Notes: generated by a model not told the origin, from the sequence alone. Shown: positions 1-9,663, counted from the first letter of the stretch. The stretch is 64,000 nucleotides of DNA from Roseiarcus sp963820775 (GCA_963820775.1 CAWGBF010000015.1:930001-994000), one strand, 5' to 3'. Numbers and translations: made by a program.

Positions 1-1
1 G

Positions 2-520
2 ATTGCGGGCCGCCTCTACCAGGCCTTTCCGAAGGCGACCGAGGGCGAACTGTCGATGCGGTTCGCCAAGCTCGTGCGGCGCGAAACCTGCGCCGAGATC
101 GCCGCCCAGTGGGACGTCGGCCCGCATGTCGCGCTGGGCTTAGGCGAGGCGCGCGGGGGCGGCCGCAAGAAGGCGGCGATCCTCGCCGATGTGTGTGAAT
201 CCCTGATCGGGGCGGTGTTCGTCGATGGCGGTTTCGCGGCGGCCGAGGCGGTGGTCCTCGATGCCTGGGGCGACCGCATCACTGCCGAGGCCGAGCCCGC
301 ACGCGACGCCAAGACCGCGGTGCAGGAATGGGCCCAGTCGCGCGCGCTTAGCCCCCCCCGATACGAGGAGGTCGAGCGCAGCGGCCCGGCGCATGCGCCT
401 CATTTCGTCATGCGGGTCGCGCTCGAAGGGTTTGCGCCGGAGATCGGCGCCGCCAGCTCGAAGCGGGCCGCGGAGCAGGCGGCGGCGCAGGCCTTTCTCG
501 ACCGCTGGGGCGGAAGTTGA
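2..520 (+). CDS. rnc: Ribonuclease III, C-terminal part (5' end outside window)
   Basis: Double-strand-specific endoribonuclease for rRNA and mRNA processing. The frame is open at the left edge. Visible are the end of the catalytic RIIID domain (LYQAFPKATEGELS, then a GLGEARGGGRKKAAILAD stretch followed by ESLIGAVFVDGG, which carries the conserved late acidic residues) and a complete double-stranded RNA-binding domain from AVQEWAQ to the C-terminus, with the family's KRAAEQAAAQAFL helix. The stop at 518-520 abuts or overlaps the start of era, the classic rnc-era operon. The first catalytic motif lies upstream of the window. The identification is secure. Confidence 0.95.
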   Translation: MAGRLYQAFPKATEGELSMRFAKLVRRETCAEIAAQWDVGPHVALGLGEARGGGRKKAAILADVCESLIGAVFVDGGFAAAEAVVLDAWGDRITAEAEPARDAKTAVQEWAQSRALSPPRYEEVERSGPAHAPHFVMRVALEGFAPEIGAASSKRAAEQAAAQAFLDRWGGS

Positions 521-525
521 GCGAA

Positions 526-1440
526 ATGAGCGAGACCCGATGCGGGTTCGTGGCGATCATCGGCGCGCCGAACGCCGGCAAGTCGACCCTCATCAACGCG
601 CTCGTCGGCGAGAAAGTCTCGATCGTCACCCGCAAGGCGCAGACCACCCGGTCGACCGTGCGGGGCGTTCTCACAAAGGGCCAGGCGCAGATCGTGTTCG
701 TCGACACGCCGGGCCTGTTCGCCCCCAAACGCCGCCTCGACCGGGCGATGGTCGCCTCCGCCTGGGGCGCCGCGGCCGACGCCGACGCGCTCATGCTCAT
801 CATCGACGCCCGCAAGGAGGCTGACGAAATGAGCCTGACTGAGGACACGCAAGCGATCCTGACCGCGCTTGGCGAGGCGCGGAAGCCGAGCCTCGCCGTC
901 CTCAACAAGATCGACCTCGTCGAGCGGCCGAAGCTGCTCCAGCTTTCGGCCAGGCTCAATGCGGCGCTCGCCTTCGACGAGACCTTCATGGTCAGCGCTG
1001 CGACCGGCGACGGGCTGGAGCGGCTGCTCGATCGCCTCGCCGCGCTGATCCCGGCCGGGCCGTGGCTTTATCCGGAGGACCAGATCGCGGAAGCGCCGAT
1101 CCGGTCGCTGGCCGCGGAGATCACCCGGGAGAAGCTGATCGAGCGGCTGCACGACGAACTGCCCTATCAGACGACCGTCGAGACCGACGATTGGAAGGAC
1201 CAGGCCGACGGCTCCGCCCGGATCGAGCAGACGATCTTCGTCACCCGCGAGAGCCATCGCAAGATCGTCCTCGGCGAGGGCGGGCGCACGATCAAGGCGA
1301 TCGGCACGGCGGCGCGCAAGGACATCAGTGAAGCCCACGGCGCGCCTGTGCATCTCTTCCTGCACGTCAAGGTGCGCGAGAAGTGGCTCGACGACCCCGA
1401 GCGCTACCGGGCGATGGGGCTCGACTTCCCCAAGGGGTAG
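526..1440 (+). CDS. era: GTPase Era (16S rRNA-binding ribosome assembly factor)
   Basis: Essential GTPase that binds the 3' end of 16S rRNA during 30S maturation. G1 is GAPNAGKST, G3 is DTPG (VFVDTPGLF), G4 is NKID, and the C-terminal KH domain carries the conserved GEGGRTIKAIGTAARKDI segment. I take the ATG at 526 (MSETRCGF), giving 304 residues. A TTG at 517 would overlap the rnc stop and add three residues. It is cotranscribed with rnc. The intergenic palindrome at 1508-1525 follows the stop. Confidence 0.95.
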   Translation: MSETRCGFVAIIGAPNAGKSTLINALVGEKVSIVTRKAQTTRSTVRGVLTKGQAQIVFVDTPGLFAPKRRLDRAMVASAWGAAADADALMLIIDARKEADEMSLTEDTQAILTALGEARKPSLAVLNKIDLVERPKLLQLSARLNAALAFDETFMVSAATGDGLERLLDRLAALIPAGPWLYPEDQIAEAPIRSLAAEITREKLIERLHDELPYQTTVETDDWKDQADGSARIEQTIFVTRESHRKIVLGEGGRTIKAIGTAARKDISEAHGAPVHLFLHVKVREKWLDDPERYRAMGLDFPKG

Positions 1441-2122
1441 CGCGCGCCCGCGCGCCCGCCGCGCGAGGCAAATAAATGGAAGTAAACGCCAATAAACGAA
1501 AATAAACGAAAGCAAATTTGCTTTCTTTTACTTACGTTTATTTTTTCGGAACGTGACTTTTCAAAGGGTTACAGCCGATTCAAATAAAAAAATTCTCCGC
1601 CCAAACTCCCGTCTTAGATTGTTGCCTGGGCCTCGCGCCTTCCCTCATGTACTTCTCCTGTCGCCGCCCACTCTTGGCGGGACGAAGGGTTTCGATCAGC
1701 CGAAAGTATACGGATGATTCCGGGTTTAGCCAAGGTTTTGTTCGCCGCAACCGCCATGGCGCAGCGAAAGATCAAGCCTCGCCAATGGCTTGGGCGGCAA
1801 AAAGGTTGATGGCGCCGGGCCTGTGAGCGGACAGGTTGCGGCGCCATTTTTGAGCGCGTTTCGAGGAAGGTCCGGCCGCGCCTTTCCGTCCGCCCTCTCG
1901 GCCTCACGATGGGCCGCGGGCGCCTATTCCGCGGCCGATAGCAACGGCGGCGCGAGAGCGACACAAGTGTGGAGCTCCGGAGCGCGATCCCGCCGATTTA
2001 CAATCGGACGAGCTTCAGCCACGATCGGGCTTTCCGCGGGCTGAAGCCAAATGGACGGCCCGTCGCGGGGCCAATTCTTTTTTCGATAGATCCACGATAG
2101 CCGCCAACAAAAGGGGCGAGAC
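1441..2122. other. Intergenic region with AT-rich repeat block
   Basis: About 680 bases without a convincing gene. The left part (about 1471-1548) is strikingly AT-rich in a GC-rich background, with repeated AATAAACG units and a perfect palindrome. The rest is ordinary GC-rich sequence. Small open frames here (for example 1790-2044) have low-complexity, arginine- and alanine-rich translations and no recognisable family. The last 60 bases presumably hold the promoter of the cytochrome gene. Confidence 0.6.
1471..1548. repeat. AT-rich AATAAACG repeats with 18-bp perfect palindrome
   Basis: AATAAACG occurs at 1491-1498 and 1501-1508, its reverse complement CGTTTATT at 1535-1542, and a perfect palindrome (GAAAGCAAA/TTTGCTTTC) fills 1508-1525. 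The block can fold as an imperfect long hairpin ending in a T-rich run, so it may terminate era transcription. The symmetrical repeats would also suit a protein-binding site. Confidence 0.55.
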
Positions 2123-3952
2123 ATGGGTGGAAAAAGCATTGTGCGGCGTTCGGCTTTGGCGCTTGGACTGACTTTCGCATTGGGGGCGATCGAGCCGCAG
2201 GCGCAGCAAACCGAGGGCGCCCTGACTTACGCCGCGCAGGGCTGGTCGGCTGCTGATCGCGAAACGTTTTATACCACCAGCCAGGGCTCGCACTTGATGC
2301 CCTATGCCTGGTTCAAGGCGCTCAAGCGCACGGACGTCGATGAGCCCTTCGCCGCCGACAAATTGGCGCGCTACGGCTATCTCGCCCACGACGTTTCGGC
2401 CGCAAATCCGGAAGGCCTGCCGGTCGGCTTCATCATCGTCGGCCCGGTCGCATCGGGTGAGCTCGGGTTGACCTGCGCCGCCTGTCACACCGGGCAACTC
2501 GAATACACGCAAGGCGGCGTCGTCCACGCATTGCGGATCGACGGGGCGCCGGCGAAAACTGACGCCCAACAATTTCTCACCGATCTTCTTGCGGCCTCGC
2601 GCGCGACTCTGGCCGAGCCGGCGCGGTTCGACGCGTTCGCCAAGTCGGTCCTCGGCCCCGGCTACACTGCGGCGAAGGCGGCGCAGGTCAAAGACGGGTT
2701 TGGCGAATGGGTGGCTCAATTCGGCGAATTCATGGACCTGAGCCTGCCCGCAGCGAGCCCATGGGGACCTGGCCGGCTCGACGCTTTCGGCATGATCTTC
2801 AACCGCATCGCCGCGCGCGATCTTGGCGTTCGCGACAATTACAAAGTCGCCGACGCGCCGGTCCGGTATCCGTTCCTATGGAACGCCTCGCGGCAGGATC
2901 GCACCCAATGGAACGGCGGCGTTCACAACGGACTCTTCATCCAGGCGCTCGGACGCAATACCGGCGAAGTCCTCGGCGTCTTCGCCGATTTCGCCCCTCG
3001 TCGCCTTGTCCCGCCGACGCCGTTCAGTCCCGCGATCATCGACTTCAAGAACAATTCCATCAATTTTGCCGGATTGCAGACGCTCGAGGAAAAGATCGCC
3101 GCGCTGCGTCCGCCGCCATGGCCGCGAGAGATATTCGGACTTGACGAGCAGTTGGCGGCGAAGGGCAAACCGTTGTTCGACGCCAATTGTGGCAGTTGCC
3201 ATGCGGTGCAGCCTTCGCTCGACTTGCCCGGCCTTTGGCGCACTCCCATTCTCGCGGTCGGCACCGACCCGAAGATGCTCGTCAATTCGCAGCGCGCCTC
3301 GGAGCCCGGGCTGCTGTTGGGCGCGCTGATGCCGCCGCCGGCCATCGGCGCGCGGATCGGCGATCCGGCCAAGACCGGCGATCTTCTCGCCAGCGCGGTG
3401 CTGGGAAGCCAGCTCGCGGAGGCTTTCATTCCGCCGGTCCCGTCGCCGGCGAAGCTGGCGCAGAGCGGCGTCTTTCGCGCTCTTCGTCAGGATCTTGCCG
3501 AGCACTTTCCAGGGGAGAATCTTGATGCGCTCCTCGCTCCAGGGTTGTCCACAAAGGCCAGGATTGACGCGTTGGCTGAGCTCAAGGCTTTCATCGACGC
3601 AAAGCTGAGCAACATATTCAGTCCTCCGCCCGCCGTGGCCAGAGCTGCTTACGAAGCGCGCGTGCTGAACGGCGTCTGGGCGGTCGCTCCCTATCTGCAC
3701 AATGGCTCCGTGCCGAACCTATGGGAATTGATGAAGCCCGCGAAGGACCGCAAGTCGAGCTTCATGGTCGGCAGCCGCATGTTCGACCCGAAAAATGTCG
3801 GCTACGCTGTCGACGAGTCGCCGTTCAAAACTGGCGCCTTCATGGCCGATCCAGCCAACGCGAATGGCGACGGCAATGGGGGACACGAATTCGGCGCCGG
3901 CCTCACCGACGACGAGCGCTGGGCGATCATCGAATATATGAAGACCTTTTAG
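2123..3952 (+). CDS. Dihaem cytochrome c, RoxA-like / dihaem peroxidase family
   Basis: Exported 609-residue protein with an N-terminal signal peptide (positively charged start, LALGLTFALGAI, cleavage near AQA-Q). It has two c-type haem sites, CAACH at residues 118-122 and CGSCH at 356-360, plus the C-terminal SPFKTG / FMADPANANGDGNGGHEFG region. Length, haem spacing and the QGSHLMPYAWF and APYLHNGSVPNLWELM segments resemble the RoxA/RoxB rubber oxygenases and the related proteins usually named dihaem cytochrome c peroxidases. The substrate is unknown; it may be a periplasmic oxidase or oxygenase rather than a true peroxidase. A GGGGCGAG ribosome-binding site precedes the ATG. No maturation genes are adjacent. 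Confidence 0.75.
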   Translation: MGGKSIVRRSALALGLTFALGAIEPQAQQTEGALTYAAQGWSAADRETFYTTSQGSHLMPYAWFKALKRTDVDEPFAADKLARYGYLAHDVSAANPEGLPVGFIIVGPVASGELGLTCAACHTGQLEYTQGGVVHALRIDGAPAKTDAQQFLTDLLAASRATLAEPARFDAFAKSVLGPGYTAAKAAQVKDGFGEWVAQFGEFMDLSLPAASPWGPGRLDAFGMIFNRIAARDLGVRDNYKVADAPVRYPFLWNASRQDRTQWNGGVHNGLFIQALGRNTGEVLGVFADFAPRRLVPPTPFSPAIIDFKNNSINFAGLQTLEEKIAALRPPPWPREIFGLDEQLAAKGKPLFDANCGSCHAVQPSLDLPGLWRTPILAVGTDPKMLVNSQRASEPGLLLGALMPPPAIGARIGDPAKTGDLLASAVLGSQLAEAFIPPVPSPAKLAQSGVFRALRQDLAEHFPGENLDALLAPGLSTKARIDALAELKAFIDAKLSNIFSPPPAVARAAYEARVLNGVWAVAPYLHNGSVPNLWELMKPAKDRKSSFMVGSRMFDPKNVGYAVDESPFKTGAFMADPANANGDGNGGHEFGAGLTDDERWAIIEYMKTF

Positions 3953-4004
3953 GTCGCAACGGAGGTAAGAGCACTCGGGACCCGAAGTCCCCGGAGCGAC
4001 AGGA

Positions 4005-4040
4005 GGCCCCGCTCGGACGCGGGAGACGCCGAGCGAGGCC
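4005..4040. terminator. Inverted repeat between convergent genes
   Basis: GGCCCCGCTCGG (4005-4016) pairs with CCGAGCGAGGCC (4029-4040) with one mismatch around a 12-base loop. It lies between the convergent cytochrome and FAD-oxidase genes. There is no T-run, so it is a possible, not a canonical, terminator. Confidence 0.4.
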
Positions 4041-4167
4041 AAACCCCCAGGAGGTCTATGAGGGCAATCTTCGCTACGTTGTTAACATATCAGAGTCGTG
4101 ACAAGGCCCGGCGCGCGGACAACCTCCCCGCCAAACCACGAGCCTCCCCTCCAAGAAGCTCAACCGC

Positions 4168-5736
4168 TCACGGGACCAGCACGCCGGGGTTCATGATACC
4201 CGCCGGGTCGAGCGCGCTCTTCGCCATGGCGAAGGCTTTGCCGAACAGGTCTGGGCGCTGCCCGCGATACCAGGGCATATGGTCGCGCCCGACGGCGTGA
4301 TGATGGGTGATCGTGCCGCCGGCGGCGATCAGCGCGTCGGAGGCGCGGGTCTTGATCAAGCGCCATTGCTCGATGAGCCGAGCGGGATCGCCGCGCGCGT
4401 TGAAGGTGTAATAGACCGCCGGCCCGTCCGGATAGACATGGGTGAAGCGCGTCGACACGGTTCCTTCGTGGCCGGTCGCCTCGACAAGCGCGTCTTCTGT
4501 CGCCTTGCGGACGGCCTCGTGGAACGACTCGAAGCGGTCCCAGGTGATGGCGGTCTCGAACGTGTCGTTGATGACCCCCATCGGCACGGTGAGCTCGCGC
4601 GCATAGGGCATGCGGATGAAGGCGGTGCGCCAGCGCAAGCCTGCGGCCTCGTCCACGTGCCGGCGCCCGCCGCCATCCTGCATGAGTTCGATCGCCCGCG
4701 CCATCCAGGCGTCCACCGTATGGTCGGCGGATTCGAAGGCGAGCACGAGCAGGCTCTCCTCATAGGCGTTGACGCCGTAGGCGCCGGCTTCGGCATTGTC
4801 GATGACCCGCAGGTTCGACGGATAAAGTCCTGCCTGCGAGGCGGCGCGAACCGCCCGCGCGGCGGCGAAGAAATCGGGGAAGCCGAACACGGCGTCGGCG
4901 CGGAAGCGCGGCCGCCCTTGCAGCCGCATCCACGCCTCGGTGATCACGCCCAGCGATCCTTCTGATCCGATCATCATCCGGTCGGGGCTTGGCCCAGCGC
5001 CCGAGCCCGGCAGGCGGCGCGACTCCATGATTCCCGCCGGCGTCACCGTGCGCAGGCTTTCGACGAAATCGTCGATATGCGTGTAGAGGGTGGCGAAGTG
5101 GCCGCCCGAGCGGGTGGCGATCCAGCCGCCGAGCGTCGAGAACTCGAAGCTTTGCGGATAGTGGCGGAGCGCGAAGCCATGCGGCTTCAGCGCCGCTTCG
5201 ATCGCGGGTCCCAGGATACCGGCCTGAATGCGCGCGGCGCGGCTCACTGCGTCCACTTCGAGCACGCGGTTCAGGCGCCGCATGTCGAGGCTGACCGCGC
5301 CCGCGTAAGCGTCGCCGACGATCGGCTCGACCCCGCCCACGACCGACGAGCCGGCGCCGAACGGAATGACCGCGACCCTCGCGCCGCTCGCCCAGTCGAA
5401 CAATGCGGCGATGTCGCCTTCGGTCTCCGGCAGCGCGACCAAGTCCGGCGCGTTGGCGAAATCGCGGGCGAAGGCGCGCACGGTCTCGGGGTAGGACTTG
5501 CCGTAAGTATGAAGCAGTCGCTCGTAAGGATCGGCGGTTAGCGTGTCGGCGAGCGAAGCAGGGGCCGAGACGCGCGGCGCGCGGAGCGCAATCTCGGAGG
5601 CTTGCGGCGGCGGGCCGAAAGCGCGCGGCTCGGCGCCGAGCTTCTCGGCGACGAATCGAAAGACGCTCGAGCGTTCGTCGTCGCTGAGGCCTTCGCCCTC
5701 ACGCCCCCAGCCGTAAAATTTGAGCCTTCCGCCCAT
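4168..5736 (-). CDS. FAD-linked oxidase, alkylglycerone-phosphate synthase-like
   Basis: VAO/PCMH-type flavoprotein of 522 residues. The FAD-binding PP loop reads VIPFGAGSSVVGGVEP, followed by STLGGWIATRSGGHFATLYTHIDDFV, and the C-terminal domain carries the HHHAVGRDHMPWY motif typical of alkyl-DHAP synthases and close bacterial relatives. Ether-lipid synthesis is therefore possible, but many bacterial members act on unknown 2-hydroxyacids. The ATG at 5736 is chosen because GGAGGA lies about 9 bases upstream; longer starts have no such site. It is downstream of the arylsulfatase on the same strand, about 50 bases apart, so probably cotranscribed. Confidence 0.8.
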   Translation of the reverse strand: MGGRLKFYGWGREGEGLSDDERSSVFRFVAEKLGAEPRAFGPPPQASEIALRAPRVSAPASLADTLTADPYERLLHTYGKSYPETVRAFARDFANAPDLVALPETEGDIAALFDWASGARVAVIPFGAGSSVVGGVEPIVGDAYAGAVSLDMRRLNRVLEVDAVSRAARIQAGILGPAIEAALKPHGFALRHYPQSFEFSTLGGWIATRSGGHFATLYTHIDDFVESLRTVTPAGIMESRRLPGSGAGPSPDRMMIGSEGSLGVITEAWMRLQGRPRFRADAVFGFPDFFAAARAVRAASQAGLYPSNLRVIDNAEAGAYGVNAYEESLLVLAFESADHTVDAWMARAIELMQDGGGRRHVDEAAGLRWRTAFIRMPYARELTVPMGVINDTFETAITWDRFESFHEAVRKATEDALVEATGHEGTVSTRFTHVYPDGPAVYYTFNARGDPARLIEQWRLIKTRASDALIAAGGTITHHHAVGRDHMPWYRGQRPDLFGKAFAMAKSALDPAGIMNPGVLVP

Positions 5737-5788
5737 ACCACGGTTTCCTCCGGATGCGCGGGACAAGCCGCTAGGGCGGAGCCTCGTT

Positions 5789-8143
5789 CTACTGGCGGGC
5801 GAGATACATTTTCATTTTCGCCGCCATGTCTTCGACCGCCTCGCCAGTCACGTCCACTAAGGCCTTCTTCACCGTCCCGGTGAAGGCGAACGGCGGCTTG
5901 TAGTCGGTCATGACCGGCGCGCCGGCGTCGGAGCCGACGCAGACGCCCGCCGACAAGCCAAGACTTATCGGTATCGTCACAGGCAAGTCACCTTTGCCGA
6001 CTGGCGAGCCATCGACGAGCAGCGTGATCGTGGCGGGCACGCCCTTGCCCTTGGCGATATCGGCCTTGCCGGTCGGCTTGAACTCGAAGCTGAAGATGTG
6101 GTCGCCCTCAGGAATCGTCGTGTCGGATTGCACTTTGAAGCGTTGGTCGGCGACGTAGTTATAGCCGTAGGTGAGCTTGCCGCCCTGCACATAAAAGGCG
6201 AAACCGCCGTCGACGCCCCCCATCGAGAATAGTGCGCCCTCCGCTCCGCCTTTTGGCACGTTCGCGTGAACAGAGACCGAGTGCGGCACGTTGATCAGAC
6301 GAGGCGCGGCGTTGCCGGGCACCTGCTGGGTTCCGGCATAGTAGATGTACTGCTTGCGATCGACCGCAATCTGCGGCCGCTCGTCGGCCATGCGCTGAAC
6401 GCCACGACTGTCGATCGGCAGAACATTGTACTTGCCCGCCTCCACGTACCACATGCCGATCATCGCGATCAGCCGGTCGCGCTCCTTCTCAGCGAGATTA
6501 TTGGTCTCGGCAAAATCGTCGTTGAGGTTGTAGAGCTCCCACCCCTTGGCGTCGAGTTCGATGAGCTTGTGGTAGTCGATCGGCGCCCCGAAGGTGAGGC
6601 CCGACTCCGTGAACGAAGTGCCCGGCCAAGGACACACGGCCCGCCAGCCATCGTGATAGAGCGAGCGATGGCCCATCATCTCGAAATACTGAGTGATGTG
6701 GAGCGACGGCGCCTTTGCCTCGTCGAATGACGACTTCAAGCTGAAGCCTTCCAGCGGCGACTGCGTAACGCCGCGGATTTGCGTCGGCGGCTCGACGCCC
6801 AAGGCGTCCAGCACGGTCGGGACCAGGTCGATGGCGTGGCAATATTGCGTGCGGATTTCGCCCTTGGCTTTGATGCCCTTCGGCCAGACGACGATGAAGG
6901 GGTCGGAAGTTCCCCCACGATAGGTCTCACGCTTCCACCGGCGAAATGGCGTGTTGCCGGCATGCGTCCAGCCCCATGCGTAGTGGTTGAAATACTTTGG
7001 ACCCCCGAGGTCGTCGATCGCCGCTAGGTTCTGTTGCAAATCATCGGGGACATTGTTGAAGAACTTGCCTTCGTTCACCGAACCGGTTGGTCCGCCCTCG
7101 GCGCTCGCGCCGTTATCCGAAACGACCATGATGAGGGTGTTTTCGTACTCGCCCATGTCCTTGAGGAAAGCGATGAGCTCCCCGATGTAGTGATCGGTGT
7201 GCTCGAGAAAGCCGGCGAACACCTCCATCATGCGCGCGTAAAGGCGCTTCTCGTCGGCCGACAGCTTACCCCAGTCCTGCACATCGGGATCATGCTGCGA
7301 CAGTTTCGTGTTCGCGGGCAGGATGCCCAATTCCTTCTGCTTGGCGAACACCTGCTCGCGGTAAGCGTCCCACCCTGCGTCGAACTTGCCATTGTATTTG
7401 TCCGCCCATTCCTTCGGCACATGATGCGGCGCATGCATTGCGCCGGTGCAGAAATACATGAAGAAGGGCTTGTTCGGCGCGACCTGCTTCGAATCAGCGA
7501 TCATCGCCTTCGCCTTGCTGACAAGGTCGGGCGTGAGGTGATAGCCCTCTTCGGGAGTCTTGTCGGGTTCGGTCTGGCTGTTGTCGCGCACGAGCTCCGG
7601 GTAGTACTGGTGCGTGTCGCCGCCCAGGAAGCCGTAATAGCGCTCGAATCCGCGGCCCAGCGGCCAGCGGTCATAGGGGCCGGCCGCCGAGCCCTGCTCG
7701 GCTGGCGTCAAATGCCACTTGCCGAGCGCGTAGGTGTTGTAGCCGTTCTGCAACAGGATTTCTGACAGCATCCCGTTCTCGAACGGAATGTTGCCATTGC
7801 CGCCGGGATAGCCGGTCGATCCCTCGGTGATGCAGGACATGCCGTTCGAGTGATGATTACGGCCGGTGATGAAACACGAGCGCGTCGGCGAACACAGCGC
7901 CGTCGTGTGCATATTATTGTATCGCAGCCCATCAGCGGCAAGCGCATCCAGATTGGGCGTGCTGATCGGACTGCCGTAACAACCAAGCTGACCGAAGCCG
8001 GTGTCGTCGAGGATGATGAACAGCACGTTCGGCGCGCCCTCCCGCGCCCGATTGGGGGCCGGCCACGCGGGCTTTGACACATCGAAGGTTCGGCCAATTA
8101 CCCCGGGAAACGCCTGACCCGGCTTGTACTCCTTGAGCGCCAT
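5789..8143 (-). CDS. Arylsulfatase (type I, Cys-type formylglycine sulfatase)
   Basis: 784-residue sulfatase without a signal peptide, hydrolysing sulfate esters. The N-terminal metal-binding pair is D46-D47 in FIILDDTGFGQLGCYG. The formylglycine motif is C84-S-P-T-R, followed by GRNHHSNGM and GKWHLTP. Length matches the long (about 780 residue) actinobacterial and proteobacterial AtsA-type subgroup, which carries a C-terminal beta-sandwich extension. Start ATG at 8143 is fixed by GGGAGGA six bases upstream. No formylglycine-generating enzyme gene is present in the window, so maturation must be provided elsewhere. Confidence 0.9.
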   Translation of the reverse strand: MALKEYKPGQAFPGVIGRTFDVSKPAWPAPNRAREGAPNVLFIILDDTGFGQLGCYGSPISTPNLDALAADGLRYNNMHTTALCSPTRSCFITGRNHHSNGMSCITEGSTGYPGGNGNIPFENGMLSEILLQNGYNTYALGKWHLTPAEQGSAAGPYDRWPLGRGFERYYGFLGGDTHQYYPELVRDNSQTEPDKTPEEGYHLTPDLVSKAKAMIADSKQVAPNKPFFMYFCTGAMHAPHHVPKEWADKYNGKFDAGWDAYREQVFAKQKELGILPANTKLSQHDPDVQDWGKLSADEKRLYARMMEVFAGFLEHTDHYIGELIAFLKDMGEYENTLIMVVSDNGASAEGGPTGSVNEGKFFNNVPDDLQQNLAAIDDLGGPKYFNHYAWGWTHAGNTPFRRWKRETYRGGTSDPFIVVWPKGIKAKGEIRTQYCHAIDLVPTVLDALGVEPPTQIRGVTQSPLEGFSLKSSFDEAKAPSLHITQYFEMMGHRSLYHDGWRAVCPWPGTSFTESGLTFGAPIDYHKLIELDAKGWELYNLNDDFAETNNLAEKERDRLIAMIGMWYVEAGKYNVLPIDSRGVQRMADERPQIAVDRKQYIYYAGTQQVPGNAAPRLINVPHSVSVHANVPKGGAEGALFSMGGVDGGFAFYVQGGKLTYGYNYVADQRFKVQSDTTIPEGDHIFSFEFKPTGKADIAKGKGVPATITLLVDGSPVGKGDLPVTIPISLGLSAGVCVGSDAGAPVMTDYKPPFAFTGTVKKALVDVTGEAVEDMAAKMKMYLARQ

Positions 8144-8244
8144 GCTTTCCTCCCGTCGATAATGAAGTCCTCGCGGCGCTCTCCTACCGCTTGCGTGGGC
8201 GCGTGTCATGTGGAGTGCTTGCTAATGATCGGATGCGCCTTGGC

Positions 8245-9663
8245 TTATCGAGAAGCCGCCGCCGCCTCGCGCATCGCCGCCCAGACCGCGGCGACGTCCG
8301 CTTCCTCCGTCATGAGCGCGCCGATCGACACGCGCGCCATCCAGCGGCCGTCGAGGACGGCTGGCGTGAGATAGGCCGCGCCTGAACGATTGACCGCCTC
8401 GACCCACGCAGTCGTGTGGGTGTCGAGCGCCTCGCCCTCAAGCCCCTCCGGCTCGTGTCTCACGCACACCGTTTGCAACGGGACCGGGGCGACCACTCGC
8501 CAGCCGCGTGTCGCGGCGACCTTTTCCTCAAGCCAGCGCGCATTGGCCATGTCGCGGCGCAGGCGCTGCTGCAACCCGCTCACCCCCTGTTCGCGGATGA
8601 TGAACCAGAGCTTCAGCGCCCGGAAGCGGCGGCCGAGCGGGATGCCCCAGTCGCGCAGGTTCTTGACCTCACCGTCGACCGAGGATTGCAGGAAGCTCGG
8701 GTTGGTCGACATCACGCGCATGAGGTGCTCGGGGTCGCGCACATAATAGACCGAGCAGTCGAACGGCGCGCCGAGCCACTTATGGGCATTGACCACCAGC
8801 GAGTCCGCGCCCTCGACGCCCTCCCACATCCAGCGGCATTCGGGCAGGATCATCGCGCTGCCCGCCATCGCGGCGTCGACGTGCAGCCAGATCCCGTGTC
8901 GCCGCGCGACCTCGGCTATGCGCGCGATCGGATCGATCGCCGTCGTCGCGGTCGTGCCGACGGTGGCGACGATCGCGCAAGGCAGGTCGCCGTTGGCGAG
9001 ATCCTCGACCACCATTTCGGCGAGCGCGTTGGCGCGCATGGCATATTGGCCATCGAACGGAACGAGACGCAGGTTCGAGCGGCCGAAGCCGGCGAGCAGC
9101 GCGCCCTTGTCGACCGAGCTATGGGCGTGCGCCGACACGTAAACGCGCGGTGTCCGCGCTTCGCCCTGCAAGCCGCCCCGCGCCAGCGCATAGTTCGTCG
9201 CCCGCTCGCGCGCGCAGATGAGCGCGACCAGCGTGCTGGTCGAGGCGGTGTCCTGGATCACGCCGCTCCACGCGGGCGAGAGCCCAAGCATCTGCCGCAG
9301 CCAATCGGTGACGACTTCCTCGACTTCCGTCACCGCGGGACTCGATTGCCACGAGAGCCCGACCACGCCGAGCCCGGTGCTGACGAGGTCGGAGAGAATT
9401 CCCGCAGGTAAGGCGTTGGCGGGGAAATAGCCGAAGAAGCGCGGGTGCTGCCAAAGCGAGAGGCCTGGAACGACGATGCGGTTCAAATCCTCGATCACAG
9501 CGCCGAAGTCTTGCGGTTCGCTCGGCGGCGCGGCGGGCAGGGCGTCGCGGATCTCGCCGGGCCTGGTTTTGGCCATCACCGGCCGATCAGCTACGCCCGC
9601 ATGATAGTCGGCCAGCCAATCGATGAGCTCATGGCCACGGCGGCGGAATTCTTCGGGAGACAC
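8245..9663 (-). CDS. Group II PLP-dependent decarboxylase (aromatic-L-amino-acid decarboxylase type)
   Basis: 472 residues, close to the family's usual length. It has the PLP-lysine motif VVNAHKWLG, the upstream DAAMAGSAM segment with the Asp that contacts the pyridine nitrogen, and the TVGTTATTAID glycine/threonine stretch. Likely substrates are aromatic amino acids (tryptophan, tyrosine or DOPA); the exact one cannot be read. Start is GTG at 9663 (MSPEEFRRRGHELIDW), with GAAGGA upstream. A second, diverged copy of its first codons lies at 10726-10783 on the far side of the TIR gene. Confidence 0.9.
   Translation of the reverse strand: MSPEEFRRRGHELIDWLADYHAGVADRPVMAKTRPGEIRDALPAAPPSEPQDFGAVIEDLNRIVVPGLSLWQHPRFFGYFPANALPAGILSDLVSTGLGVVGLSWQSSPAVTEVEEVVTDWLRQMLGLSPAWSGVIQDTASTSTLVALICARERATNYALARGGLQGEARTPRVYVSAHAHSSVDKGALLAGFGRSNLRLVPFDGQYAMRANALAEMVVEDLANGDLPCAIVATVGTTATTAIDPIARIAEVARRHGIWLHVDAAMAGSAMILPECRWMWEGVEGADSLVVNAHKWLGAPFDCSVYYVRDPEHLMRVMSTNPSFLQSSVDGEVKNLRDWGIPLGRRFRALKLWFIIREQGVSGLQQRLRRDMANARWLEEKVAATRGWRVVAPVPLQTVCVRHEPEGLEGEALDTHTTAWVEAVNRSGAAYLTPAVLDGRWMARVSIGALMTEEADVAAVWAAMREAAAASR

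Noticed and set aside
1790..2044. 84-codon plus-strand frame between era and the cytochrome gene
   Set aside because: No ribosome-binding site and an Arg/Ala/Ser-rich translation typical of non-coding GC-rich DNA.
4058..4300. 80-codon frame starting after a CCAGGAGGT site
   Set aside because: The Shine-Dalgarno-like site is only two bases from the ATG and most of the frame overlaps the FAD-oxidase gene on the other strand.
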